DNA of 64,000 nucleotides from Tilletia caries (GCA_032718865.1 JALUTQ010000026.1:248001-312000); one strand, 5' to 3'. Positions 22,094-32,925 are shown, counted from the stretch's first letter. Notes: a model not told the origin generated them from the letters alone. A program made the numbers and translations.

Positions 22094-24926
22094 ATGTCTG
22101 TAGGTCGTGCGCTGCTGTGTCGCTCCCTCCGCACCGCTGCCACCATGGCCCCCTCTGCCTCGCCGCCCAGGCTGCAGCTGACAGAGGCCGAGGCGAACAT
22201 CACGCAGGTCATCAGACACACCTGCGAGTGGATCACCACACACAAACCACAGACCATCACCATCCGATCCCAAACAGCAGGAGAACAGCCGGTCCAGGTC
22301 GAGGTCGTCAACGAGCACACGTACTCACAGATACAGAACATCGGGAATGGTCGCGTAGAAGCTCGCATCGCAGGCGGGTGGGTCAGGGACAAGCTCCTCA
22401 ACAAGGACTCAGACGACCTCGACGTATCTCTCTCCTCCACCACTGGCTTCACCTTCGCTCACTTCCTAGCAGCCTATCTCGCCTCGCCCCAGTTCGCACA
22501 GTCTGACCTGGCTGCTCGAATCCCATCACCTACTACCAGCTCCATTGCTAAAATTGCCGCTAATCCGGAGCAGAGCAAGAATCTCGAGACCGCTACTGCT
22601 AACGTCTTCGGCCTCAGTCTTGACTTTGTCAATCTCAGGAAGGAGGTCTATGAGGGCGATACCCGCATTCCCATCATGGTCAGCTCTCTCTCTCTCTCTT
22701 TCAATTGCATTCCCCCCTCTCAGCAGCGCTCAAATCCTCATTCTCTCTACCCCATTAGAGCTTCGGAACGGCGAAAGAAGATGCAGAACGGAGAGATATT
22801 ACCATCAATTCCCTCTTCTACAACGTTCATACCGAGCAGGTAGAAGATCTCACAGGAATGGTCAGTCCTGCCCCCCACCCCCGCCCAGTCTTCCTTTCGT
22901 TTCCTATCAACCTGACTTGCCATTCCTCTGAGAGGAAATAGGGCCTCGACGACCTCGCCTCCGGCATCATCCGCACCCCACTCCCTCCCCACATCACCTT
23001 CCTCGACGACCCCCTCCGCGTCCTCCGCTGCATCCGCTTCGCAGCTCGCTTCCACTACGTCGTCCATCCGGACATCATCGCCTGTCTATCCGACCAGGCC
23101 TATCCGGAGTTTTATACGGAGGACAAGCGCGTCTTTGGCAGATTGCCGGGTGGGAAGGCGGAGGGGGAGAAGGGGAGGAGTGAGGAAGTGGATAAGGCGA
23201 GGGTGGAGCTGAAGGAACTTCATTTGCGGTCCAAAGTGTCTAGGGAACGCTTCGGCATCGAGATCGATAAGATGATGCGAGGTCCAGACCCACTCCGCGC
23301 AATCACACTAATCACAGCCCTGGACCTCTACTCCATCGTCTTCCACCCTCCACACTCGTCCCTCTCGTCGCACTACCTCCCCTTCGACCTCGACAGAGAC
23401 TCACCCGCCCTCGTACCCAACACAACCAGCGTACAGATCGCTTCACAGATCACAGAGACGAATGCTGAGAAGCTCGTCAGGGGACCGGGGGCGAACGTAT
23501 TGGGCTTCGAGGCGGGGAGCAGGTTGGATGCTGTTTGGGAATGTGCGCGTGGGAGTGGGAGTGGGGGCGGTGGCGAGGTGGTTGATCGCATGGACGAGGT
23601 TCGGGAAGGAGATCCCTCTTCTTCTTCTCATCGATCGGACGACCGAGCCGCCCTCGCACACGCACTCGCACACTCCTCTACCACCAACACATCATGGACA
23701 GCCCTCCTCCCACCTGCGCTCATCCAGGTCATGCTCGACCCCGAACAACGCGCGCGGCTCTTCCTGGCTGCGGCCTTGTTGCCCATGGAGCGCATTGGCG
23801 TCTTGGAAGCTGTTGGTGGAGGCGGGAAGGGAGGCGGGAAGAAGAAGGTCAAGCTTCTTTGGGCGGCTGAGAGTGTTGTTTCTCAGGGACTTAAGGTGAC
23901 GCCCTATTCTATCCCCTTTTTTCACCTCCTTTCACACTCCTCGTTGTGGCTGACCTTTTTTTCATGGTATTTTTTTCTGAAAAGCTGGGTAATCGACAAG
24001 CGAAAGACCCAATCAGCGCCCTCTTCCGCGCCCGGGCTCTCATCGAGACCGTCTTGGACGGGCGGGAGACGTTCGTGCGTGCGAAGGCGGACGCGGGGGC
24101 GGCGAAGGGGTTGGGTTTGCCTGCGGGTGTGTGGCCTGATGTGGAAGTTCTCGGGGGTGAGGGGGAAGGCGAGGAGGAGAAGCGGTCGATGATGAAGTTT
24201 GGTGAGTTTTTTTTCCCCTTTCTACGTGCCCCTCCCAAATTGGAGAGAAAGGGGAGAAGCCCCGTCTAGGACCCCTTGAGCTGATCCATCTCTTACTCTT
24301 ATGCCCGCGGGTTTGGTCAAAAATTTACAGGCCTGCTCCTCCGCCAACCAAGTCTGACCTCCTCGGCGAACCACGTCAGTCTAGCACCTGCGCTCCTCTT
24401 TGCGCTCGTCTCGCGCCTGGCGCATGCTTCGCTCCACCCGGACGCGGACGGTGGAAAGAAGAAGGCGGAGGCGGAAGAGGAGATTGTTAGGGGGTATGTA
24501 TGGTTCTGGGAGCAGTGTACGCAGAGTGGGTTGTTGGAGAGGGCGGAGGAGAAGCCTGTGTTGGACGTGAGTTGCTTCATCCCACTTCCCCAGAGCTCAG
24601 TGAGGAAACTGACGTCCCATAATCCCCTCGTCGAGAAAACAAAACAGGGCAACCAAATCAAGTCCATCCTCAACTTCCACCCGGGCCCGCTAACGCCACG
24701 AATCCAAACGGCGATCCTGGCCTGGCAACTCGCTCCGCCCTCGCCCTCGTCACAAGGGCCCGAGCACGCGGAGGCTGCGGCGTGGTTGAAGGGTGCGTGG
24801 GAGGCTGGTGGGGTTGTTGGGCTGGAGGCGAGGAAGGGTGTTGGTGCTGGGAAGAAGAAGGGGAGGGGTGAGGGGGAGGGGGAGGGGAGTCGGAAGAGGC
24901 AGAAGAGCGAGGAGGGGGCGCAGTAG
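22094..24926 (+). CDS. CCA1: CCA-adding tRNA nucleotidyltransferase (about 790 aa)
   Basis: Adds and repairs the 3' CCA end of tRNAs. Exons 22094-22678, 22759-22860, 22942-23895, 23985-24201, 24331-24566 and 24648-24926; phases agree. The class II signature is clear: [12 protein letters not shown] followed by DDLDVSL (metal-binding Asp pair), then [26 protein letters not shown] and [17 protein letters not shown]. The first ATG (22094) opens an Arg-rich, acid-free leader that resembles a mitochondrial targeting sequence. The second in-frame ATG (22145, codon 18) has a strong context (GCCACCATGG), so two forms from alternative starts are likely. It is longer than the usual 500-600 residues because of Gly/Lys-rich inserts and a basic Gly/Glu/Lys C-terminal tail that looks like a nuclear localisation signal. 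A fragment of its 3' end recurs at about 27741-27872. Confidence 0.93.
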
Positions 24927-24981
24927 GGCTGTCACGCCTGTATACATTACAGAAACCTCCTCAGCTGCAGAATGAACGCCA

Positions 24982-24987
24982 AATAAA
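24982..24987 (+). terminator. Polyadenylation signal (AATAAA) of CCA1
   Basis: A perfect AATAAA lies 56 bases after the CCA1 stop codon, at the normal distance for a 3' UTR end. It falls just outside the part duplicated at 27.7-27.9 kb. Confidence 0.5.
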
Positions 24988-26633
24988 ATGAGAATATGCA
25001 ATAAGGCGCTCGGCGCTCGGTGAGTTCATTATTCGAGCGTTAGTAGTCACAAACATCTCGAGGTCAGTGTCCGCTTCACCCTTCCCTTCGCGTCCGATCC
25101 GATGTCATTGCGCTTCTCCAGTCGTGGGCCCGGCTTCACTAAAGGGGTCAAGGTTGATCGTTGATCCTTCTCGCTCCCTGCCTCTTCCCCCTCCATCCAG
25201 CATTACGTACGAGGCCGTTGTCAAAAGTATCCGGACACTAAATTTTTAACCATACGTTTACTAAGTAATCGCCTGTTTTGGGCTCTCGATGCAACTCAAA
25301 GACATGGATATGGAAGACGCTCAATGACGGGCCATTTGGAAAGCCTCTATACTGGAGAACAACTTCTCTCTTTGGAGATTTCCCAGCTCTGACTTGGAAG
25401 ACAGGTTGCTCTAAGTGGAAAGAGGAAGAAACGATTTCAATTAGTAATTTACTAGGTGATTTCAAACTCCTTCACACCCACCTTACTCAACCCAGCTCCT
25501 CAATTTTTCTCAATTTTTTGAGTCACATATTCCGATGCTCCTGCGCTCTCGCTAGAAGGTCAGCTAAGAGGTGTATTTTTACAGATTTTACTGACCAAGT
25601 TTGACTTAAGGTGAAATAGAGGCGAACACTTAGTAAACGTATGGTTAAAAATTTGGTGTCCGGATACTTTTGACAACGGCCTCGTAGCACGACGAGCAAA
25701 CAGGATTTTCCGATGTAGATGGCGTTAGCGAAGAGAGGTCCAATAATCGCAGGCGTCCGGTCGATGCGGAAGACGAATAATATCGAAGACGGCGGAGGTT
25801 ATCCCTTGAGGCACAGTCGGAAGGCCCTTGGACTCCGGCACCTGCGGTACCTTCTCTTCAGAAGCCCAATTCGGCCAACAGCGATGCGGGATCAGGGATG
25901 CGCATTATCTCCGAACAGTCTCAGCAGGTATGACTTGAGTCCGCCCGCCGTCCAAGTTCCAACAGCCACGGCCACCATCACATCATCTTCTTAACACACA
26001 TGAGCACATCAGCGGCAGCATGGTGATCAACGCACCTCCAAAGCACGTGTATGTAATGGCGGCAAAGGTCATCGAGCACAAGCTTCGACACTCACTCACT
26101 CCCTCTCCTCCTTGTTCTATATGTATAGCTCGCTTCGTTCCTGCTTGCGTTTTGGTTTGCCCCCGTCGATGTCGACGCCCCGAACTGACACACGGCCTCG
26201 CTATAGTCGCTAACCATCCTTCCGCCGCTTGCCTGGTCGCCACCGAGCCCGAAGGGGCATCATCATTTTTACATCACGCATCACGGAGGGCGAGGGCGAG
26301 GGCATGAAGGCAGGACTCGTGTGAGTTTTGGCAAGGTTAGGGGAGGTGAGACCTCCGGGGCGCAATAAGCTGGGGGGCGCAAGGTTGAACTTCTCGCTTG
26401 AACGGATGAACGCACATTTTTGTGGCGTACATAACTTTGGCGCAGAGTGGATGCTGTATGTCCTGCTGCTTCGACGGAGTGGCTACTAGTTACTACTCCC
26501 CCTGAGGATGTCGTCTATCCCACTGACGCTGATGCCTGATGAGTTGACGATCACTCACTGTGGGCGCAAGTTGTCCAGTGCGCACCTCGTCCAAGCTTCC
26601 GTCCCTTCGCGTCCTTGGCCGGTCTGGATTGGG
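24988..26633. other. Intergenic region holding the MITE
   Basis: No gene apart from the MITE at 25210-25684. The stretch from 25690 to 26630 shows no convincing coding frame, RNA gene or repeat; it presumably includes the promoter of the gene at 26934. Confidence 0.5.
25210..25684. mobile_element. Tc1/mariner-like MITE, 475 bp, 57-bp terminal inverted repeats
   Basis: A non-autonomous DNA transposon. The left terminus (25210-25266) and right terminus (25628-25684) are inverted repeats of 57 bases with one visible mismatch. Each is flanked by TA (25208-25209 and 25685-25686), the target duplication of the Tc1/mariner superfamily. The termini contain CAAAAGTATCCGGAC, close to words seen in fungal Tc1-type ends. 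The interior is A/T-richer than its surroundings and codes for no transposase, so it would need one supplied in trans. The near-identical termini suggest fairly recent movement. Confidence 0.9.
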
Positions 26634-26639
26634 TATAAG
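26634..26639 (+). promoter_or_regulatory. TATA box of the GPI-type protein gene
   Basis: TATAAG in the context GGGTATAAGAG, 133 bases ahead of the 5' UTR intron donor and 300 bases ahead of the start codon. A TATA-driven promoter fits a strongly expressed wall protein gene. Confidence 0.5.
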
Positions 26640-26766
26640 AGCTGACCCATCCGCCGCTGATCCCTTCCTTTCTTCTCCCTCTCACCAGCTTCACACACAC
26701 AGCATTCCCATCCATTCTACATACTTACCTTACTATCTTCTAATCTCAACTTACTCAACCCAAAAC

Positions 26767-26909
26767 GTACGTCTTTTCCCTCTCCCCTCCCCTCCCCTCC
26801 CCTCCCCTCCCCTCCCCTCCCCTCCCCTCCCCTCCCCTCCCCTCCCCTCCCCTCCTTCCTTCCCATACATCTCTCACTGACATCCCCCTCCCTTTCTGAC
26901 GCCCTGCAG
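26767..26909 (+). other. 5' UTR intron of the GPI-type protein gene
   Basis: The donor GTACGT at 26767, a branch-like TTTCTGACG near 26894 and an acceptor CTGCAG ending at 26909 define a 143-base intron ending 24 bases before the ATG. It is longer than most introns in the window because it houses the pentanucleotide tract at 26783-26852. Confidence 0.65.
26783..26852. repeat. (TCCCC)14 pentanucleotide tract
   Basis: Fourteen perfect TCCCC units lie inside the 5' UTR intron. The opposite strand reads GGGGA repeats with G-quadruplex potential. The number of units is probably variable between strains. Confidence 0.95.
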
Positions 26910-26933
26910 CCAACCCGAACCTCATACCTAACA

Positions 26934-27491
26934 ATGCGTTCCACCATCACCTCCACCATCCTGCTCGTCTCCGTCCTGGCCTCCACCACCCTGGCGCTGC
27001 CCACCGACTTCGTCTTCACCGGCAACACGGGCACCATCTACGGCAACGGCAACCAGCCCCGGCCCACCGGCGGCTCGGGCACGACCAAGTACGTCAACAG
27101 TGGTGTGACCACCGTGATCGGACCTGGCTTCACATCCATCGGCAACGGTGACAGTGGTCCCATCGTTCCTCTGATCCTTACGACCCGGGTGACTGCGGGT
27201 GTCACGACTGTCTTTGGACCTGGTGTGTCTACGGTGCTCCCCACTCGTACCGCCAGTCCCACAGAGACGGAGACGGCGACGGTGACTGATGTCACGACGA
27301 CGACGAGGTCTACGGCTTCTTCTTCTTCGTCTTCGTCTTCGTCTTCGGCTTCGGCTTCGTCCACTCCTTCGACTTCGTCTAGCGCTTCTAACAACAACAC
27401 GAACGCTGCTGGTCGTGGAGTCTACGGCGCTTCGGGCGTCGCACTCATGGCAGGGGCCGTCGCTCTCGGTGCCGCCTTGGTCGCCATGTAA
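26934..27491 (+). CDS. Small secreted, probably GPI-anchored wall protein (185 aa)
   Basis: Single coding exon. Residues 1 to about 20 are a signal peptide (basic start, Ile/Leu/Val core, ending TLALP). The middle is rich in Thr, Gly and Val with two related segments (VTTVIGPG and VTTVFGPG), then a Thr stretch and a run of serines of the kind that is O-mannosylated in wall proteins. The final 20 residues are hydrophobic and small (ALMAGAVALGAALVAM), preceded by a likely omega-site region (TNAAGRG). This layout is the classic one for a GPI-anchored protein. No enzyme domain was seen. The gene has a TATA box, a 5' UTR intron and stands alone between two transposon-derived stretches. The exact role is unknown. 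Confidence 0.85.
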   Translation: MRSTITSTILLVSVLASTTLALPTDFVFTGNTGTIYGNGNQPRPTGGSGTTKYVNSGVTTVIGPGFTSIGNGDSGPIVPLILTTRVTAGVTTVFGPGVSTVLPTRTASPTETETATVTDVTTTTRSTASSSSSSSSSSASASSTPSTSSSASNNNTNAAGRGVYGASGVALMAGAVALGAALVAM

Positions 27492-27740
27492 AATGGAATG
27501 CGACAACAAGATCCCACACGCACACACGAATATTCCCTCCTGGGACCCCCTGAATTTTATCACGATTACGGACAATCCTCGACGCCTCTTGTGCTTCTCT
27601 TTCTCCTGACTCTCTGGATCTGCCTTCAGCAATAGCATCTTATTTGTTCTTCTTCTTCTTCTTCTTCCCGTGCACAATGTCTTGCTGGTTCAGACTCAGA
27701 TTCTCAATCATCCGGTAGTTTGCCCTTCCCAACTCCTAAG
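27492..27740. other. 3' flank of the GPI-type protein gene
   Basis: A CTT-repeat stretch (about 27645-27666) is the only structure noticed. No gene. Confidence 0.4.
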
Positions 27741-27872
27741 AGGGGAGACTGGAGTCGGAAGAGGCAGAAGCGCGAGGAGGGAGCCTAGGGGCTGTTTTAC
27801 ACACATGTAACTGGCGTGTTACATAAGTTATACAGAACCATCTCAGCCTCCAGAATGCCAATCAACGCCAAC
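27741..27872 (+). repeat. Diverged copy of the CCA1 3' end
   Basis: This stretch resembles the last coding bases and early 3' UTR of CCA1 at about 24878-24979. It shares GAGTCGGAAGAGGCAGAAG, then GCGAGGAGG, a TAG at the stop position, ACAGAA and CTCAGC...CAGAATG. It ends a few bases before the outer transposon terminus at 27882. It is too short to encode anything and is best read as a relic of a local duplication. Confidence 0.7.
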
Positions 27873-27942
27873 GCGGGAATACTATGGAACGCCGTTTGGG
27901 TCACGGTGATTCAGTCGACACACAACCAACGATCGATGCTAA

Positions 27943-29235
27943 GCCCCCTCACAGCAGCCCCAAGGAGTGGCTTCGCAGCCCACGGCAGCAACAGTAGCAA
28001 CATCATCAGCAGCAAGCGCGACGAGCAGCAACCCGCAACTCGATCGTGCGGAAGAACTGGTTGAGGCGATTCATTTATCCCTCTCCAGACGCATCGAACC
28101 CCCGCCCGGAGCCAGCAAGTTCAAGGCTATCAACAAGACCGAAGTTGGCGGATTGCTCCGCGACCTAGGTCAGTTGAAGGACCTCTTGGCGGCTTCAAAG
28201 GTACGGGCTCAGAAGGAGGATCCGGGAGGGCAGTTAGGCGGGATGCGTAGGGACATCGCGGAGATCAAGGCCGCGGTGCTGGCGACGCCGAAGACACGGT
28301 CGACAGAGCCGCCTTCGGACAAGCCGGCTGCCACAAAGCCGTCGGCACGAGACATCGCTGCCGCGAAGCAGAGTGCAGTCCCGCGCGTCATCCTTGGCAC
28401 ACAACACCTCCCGGAGGGTCATTCGGCACGGAAGGACGCACCCAACGTGCTTCTCGAACGCGTCGCAGGACACCTCCAAGACAAAGCCGGCATCCAAGCA
28501 CTCAGTGTAGGCCGGCTACACTCTGGGGACCTCGTGGTCACCCTCCCAAACAAAGATGACGAGCACAAGTTGCTCGATGACGAAGAAGACAGCTGGATAC
28601 GAGAAGCATTTACGGGAGATGATGAAGGTCTCCCTCAACTCCGCCGACCCCCCTTCCCAGAGCACCGGTCGTTGGCAATCCACGGGGTCCCTTTCCACCT
28701 TGGCAACGAGGGCGTGAAAGAAGACATCGAGCGCATTCAAGGCGTTCGGCTCGTGGCCGCCCGGTTCTTCCTTGGCGAGAAAAGACGAGAGGCGCTACAG
28801 AAGTCGGGCAATCGCAGCTTCGGGTCAGCAGCCATCGCCTTCGCTACCAAAGAGGACCGAGATCAGGCGCTCAAGGCCGGTCGAATCTCCTGCGGCAATG
28901 CCCGCTGCATCGTCGAGCCATATCGACCTATGGAGCGAATGCAGCAGTGTGGCAGATGCCAACAACTAGGACACGTCGAGCGACACTGTCGTCGTCAAGT
29001 TGCGTGCCGCATCTGCGGTCGCAACCATCTCACACCACAGCACAAATGCGCCTGCAAGGATTGCACGTCCGCCTCCACGGACGGAGAACGCCAGCAGAAG
29101 TGCGTGCAAAACCAGTACTGCTGTTCCCTATGCGGGGGGCAACATGCAGCAAACGACGAGCGCTGCCCCAAACGCCAGGCGTGGCGTGAGGCTCGGCGCC
29201 TTGTCCACCTTCCAGGTGCAACTGCTCAGAAATGA
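27943..29235 (+). CDS. LINE ORF1, zinc-knuckle (gag-like) protein
   Basis: The frame is open from the left end of the LINE but its first ATG is at 28243; an upstream start was probably lost by 5' truncation. The N-terminal half is polar with coiled-coil-like helices. The C-terminal 110 residues hold zinc-knuckle cysteine-histidine motifs: CGRCQQLGHVERHC (CCHC), CRICGRNHLTPQHKC and a final CSLCGGQHAANDERC. Such proteins coat the element RNA and chaperone nucleic acids. The stop TGA at 29233-29235 overlaps the ATG of ORF2 as ATGA. Confidence 0.85.
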   Translation, partial: APSQQPQGVASQPTAATVATSSAASATSSNPQLDRAEELVEAIHLSLSRRIEPPPGASKFKAINKTEVGGLLRDLGQLKDLLAASKVRAQKEDPGGQLGGMRRDIAEIKAAVLATPKTRSTEPPSDKPAATKPSARDIAAAKQSAVPRVILGTQHLPEGHSARKDAPNVLLERVAGHLQDKAGIQALSVGRLHSGDLVVTLPNKDDEHKLLDDEEDSWIREAFTGDDEGLPQLRRPPFPEHRSLAIHGVPFHLGNEGVKEDIERIQGVRLVAARFFLGEKRREALQKSGNRSFGSAAIAFATKEDRDQALKAGRISCGNARCIVEPYRPMERMQQCGRCQQLGHVERHCRRQVACRICGRNHLTPQHKCACKDCTSASTDGERQQKCVQNQYCCSLCGGQHAANDERCPKRQAWREARRLVHLPGATAQK

Positions 29236-32200
29236 GTAAGTTGCGCCTGCTCCAAATCAACTGCCACAGATCGGCCCAAATCATACACTCACTACTCAAC
29301 AACCCCGCGGCACAGGATTATGACATCCTGTGCATACAAGAACCTTTTGCGAAGTTCGATAGCCCGGTTAGTCATCCAACATGGCAGCATGTAGGGTACT
29401 CCGGATCAACACCAACACCACGCCAACACCCGAGGGATACCCCACTTCCGCCCCATCCCCGGGTTCTATTCTATATCAACAAATCGCTCCAGACGGCAAA
29501 CGTCTCAATGATCGGCGAGCCCCACCCGGACCTCGTCTCGATCAACATAGAGCTCGCGCTCCAACCCGGTGCCGAACCTCAGCAGGCTGCGGCCGAAGAC
29601 GAGGAAGAAGGTCAAATCTCGAACATTCACATTCACAATCTCTACAACCCAGTTCGATCGGCAGACACGATCCCCGCACTCAAGGTCAACTTCGAGGGCG
29701 CGGGACCAAACAGCCACCACATCGTGGTCGGCGATTTCAACGCACATCATCCCTTATGGGAGTCTCGGGTTTGCGGCACGTCGAGGCATGCTCACTCGTG
29801 GGTAGAGGCAGTAGATGACCTAGGTCTTTCTCTCCTCACGCCACGCGATTGCCCAACCTATGAGTCACGAGAGGGACGGTACAGCACCATCGACTTGGCC
29901 TGGGCTACAGACCGGCTAGCTGCACGTCTAGTGCAGTGTGCCAGTCTTGTAGACCAGGAACCGAGTGATGGTTCTGACCACATCCCGGTGACGACAACTC
30001 TGGATCTCGCCCCTGTCAAGAAGGAGTGGCCGGTTCGGTTCAACCTGCGGAAGTGCGATGCAAAACAGCTGGCAACAGCAGTGGCGCTAGCATGGCAGAG
30101 GGAATCTGAAACGCTACAACCTGTCGAGGACAGTGAGGGTGTAGAAGTTTGGGCGGCGGCCCTCCAGAGGGCAGTGCGGGCGGGCTTGGAGGAGTCTGCC
30201 CCGCTGTCTCGCGGATGCGCACGGAGCCAGCCTTGGTTTGAGCACGGTGACAGCCGTGCGAAGATGAACAAGGCTAGGCGTGAGTGGCAGACGAAACGCG
30301 GCGATGTCGAGCGTAAGCGAAGACACATCGTCATGGGAAACATGGGAACTGAGGCTGAGGACTCTCCGGAGCTCGATGATGCCAAGTGTGAAGCGGAGGT
30401 GTATCGGATGCGGTACATTGACGTGAAACGCGAACACCACACGAGCATCGGCAGGGCCAAGAAGGAGTACCGCAAGCGAGCTTTGGCTGCAGCGAGCGGG
30501 AAAGATCTTTGGCAACTGGCGAAGTTCGGGAAAGGCGGAGCTAATGCATCAATGGTTGCGCCCCTGGCTATGCCGGAGGGTGGACTGGCTACGCAGGCGC
30601 CTGCCAAAGCTCAAATCCTACGCACTGGCTTCTGGCCAGATAAGCCGCAGAGAGCAGAGAATGATGAAGACGCTGCCGCGTCCGAGTTCTCATTGGATAC
30701 AGAGGGCAATGAAGGAAGAGGGGTAAAATGGGAGAGCTTAGGCGACAGGGAGATCGCGGAGAGGATCGCGAAGTCAAAGAAGGGGTCAGCGCCGGGGCCG
30801 GATGGGGCGTCATGGGAAGCGCTAGGGATGATCATGAGGGGGGGGGTGGGATGGATTTGTCCCCGTCCTCCGCAGGTTGTTCAACAAATGCCTGGAGCAC
30901 GGATGCCACCCGACCGTGTTCAAGGCAGCAACAACTGTGGTCCTGCGAAAACCCGGCAAACCGGACTACACGGCGACAGGAGCGTACCAACCAATCGCGC
31001 TTCTCAACGTCATGGGCAAGCTCCTAGAAGCCCTCGTTGCGGCAAGAATCCTTACTTTGGCTGAACGAGCACCACTGCTCTCCAAGCATCACTTCGGAGG
31101 TCGGCCACATCGCTCGACAGAGGACGCGTTACTGCAGTTCCAACAGTTCATTGACGACAGTCATCGGAACAAGCGACACGTCCTAGTGACCTCGGCGGAT
31201 GTGTCCGGCGCATACAATCGGGTGATTGGGAAGCAGCTGGTGAGGGACCTTGAGGAGGCAGGGTGGCCACAACCGGTAATTCGGTGGGCTGCCTCGTTCA
31301 TGAAGGGACGTTCGACGGCACTGCGACTCGGAGACTACACGAGTCAGCAGATGGACCTACCGGACGGCCTCCCTCAAGGATCACCCGTCTCTCAGCTACT
31401 CTGGTTAGCATATTCAAGAGGACTGGCCGACGCTCTCGGGGACCGAAGAGGAGTCTCAATCGCGTGGGTGGACGACATCAATATTGCCGTCGCCAGCGCA
31501 GACCTTGACGAGCTCGAAGAGAAAGGCCAAGAATTCCTCGACAAGGCAGAAGCATGGGCTCAAGACCATGAGGCCAGCTTCGACAGCAAAAAGACGAAGG
31601 CATGCATCTTACACCGGCCTAGGTTACCACCGGATTCCTGACCTGGGTGCGTACCTTACCAGAGTGTTCCCCTAACTTTTTCGCCTTGTTGAATAACAGG
31701 TCGCTGGGGGCTGGGAGTGGGATTTAAATACAGACTTAGTCAACAAAGTTAAGTAGCAGCAACTTACGCCTTGGAACCATAGTGACCTGGCTGTCGGCTG
31801 AAGCCCAGAGGCCAGGGTGTCCCTCAGACTCGATGTGGACCTCAGACCCTTATGACCTGGTAGAGATGTGCGAAGACGTGACTGGGGGCGTCCTCTCCCC
31901 CTCCCCTTTTCGCGAATCTTTTGTATCAGAAAGGTCACCAAATCTCAGCCCAGCACGGCTACGCAGAAGCTCAAGGTAGCTTCGCTACCCTTCGTCTGCT
32001 TCGCCATGCGGCTGCGACTTGCGATCGTAGCTACGAGCATCTATATCATTGTCCATGTAACATTTTGAATGTTGATCAAACTTGCGTGAAAAAAAAGGGA
32101 TTGAGGAACTTCACACACGTAATCATCCCGCACGGCTGTATCTACCAAGGAAGCAGAAAGCAAAGAATGATATGTCATATGATGGCTTCGCGCAGAGAGA

Positions 32201-32460
32201 GACAATTGACAAACAAGACGGAGAATAGCTGCGAGCGCAATGAAGATAAGATTAAAAGACTGAGGAGAAAAAAAAGCGTGAGGCTAATGCAGAAGGAGAG
32301 GTTAGGGGATAGGAAACATAAGCGGCCGGGGAAGCAGACGGAAGGGACGTAGAAGACGGGTGAAGGCTGAGACCGGAGACGAATGGGCAAAGGAATGCCA
32401 ACAGAGCTTGATGCGAAGGTAAGGGAATATAGAAGAGGCAAGAGCACAGCAGAAAGAAAG

Positions 32461-32512
32461 TCAGATCAGGTCAGGTCAGGTCAGGTCAGCCGTCAGGTCA
32501 GGTCAGGTCCAG
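32461..32512. repeat. AGGTC pentanucleotide tandem tract
   Basis: About ten units of (T)CAGG/AGGTC, in two runs separated by a short interruption, inside the inserted element. Too short and too simple to be a CRISPR-like array. Confidence 0.85.
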
Positions 32513-32585
32513 TGTTGAACATACTATTGGAGTATGGAACCCTGGGCGACTTGAGAGAGGAGAAGCACAATGGTGACGCCGAAGG

Positions 32586-32925
32586 TGGCCACCGACGACG
32601 GACACATTGACCTCGGCGGGCTTGACGTTGGCAATGTCGAAGTGGAAGGTGGAGGCGCGTGTGATGTCAAAGGTGGTGACCCGTGACACAGAACAGACTG
32701 TACGAAGATATGCAGTGATGAGCACCATTTTTAACTCATGAAGCGTCAGAGCCGTTAGAAGAAGGAGAGGGGGTCGGGGGAAAACCCACCGCTTGGGGTC
32801 GTAAAGACTTGAAGACCTCGGCGACGATGGGCACGGTGGAGTTGACGGGGTTGGAGATGACGAGGTGGTGTGCTTTGGGAGCAACCTTGGCAGCGGCTTT
32901 GTCGAGGGAGAGAGCTGTCCGATGG
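32586..32925 (-). pseudogene. Captured malate dehydrogenase gene fragment
   Basis: On the minus strand, about 32925-32812 reads AAAKVAPKAHHLVISNPVNS and then TVPIVAEVFK, the highly conserved NAD-malate dehydrogenase stretch with the substrate-binding ISNPVNS. After a frameshift, YDPKR ends at a donor-like GTGGGT. About 95 bases later, beyond an acceptor-like TACAG, VTTFDITRAS and KPAEVNVSVVGGH continue the same protein (normally FGVTTLDVVRA...KPxxVxVPVVGGH). So the fragment keeps an intron and comes from genomic DNA, not from mRNA. Frame breaks and the missing N- and C-terminal parts make it non-functional. Mitochondrial-type MDH is the likely parent. Confidence 0.8.

Noticed and set aside
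26717..27037. Minus-strand Gly/Glu/Arg repeat protein
   Set aside because: It is just the translation of the TCCCC tract and the antisense of the signal-peptide region.
32461..32512. CRISPR-like array
   Set aside because: The units are five bases with no spacers, and the host is a eukaryote.
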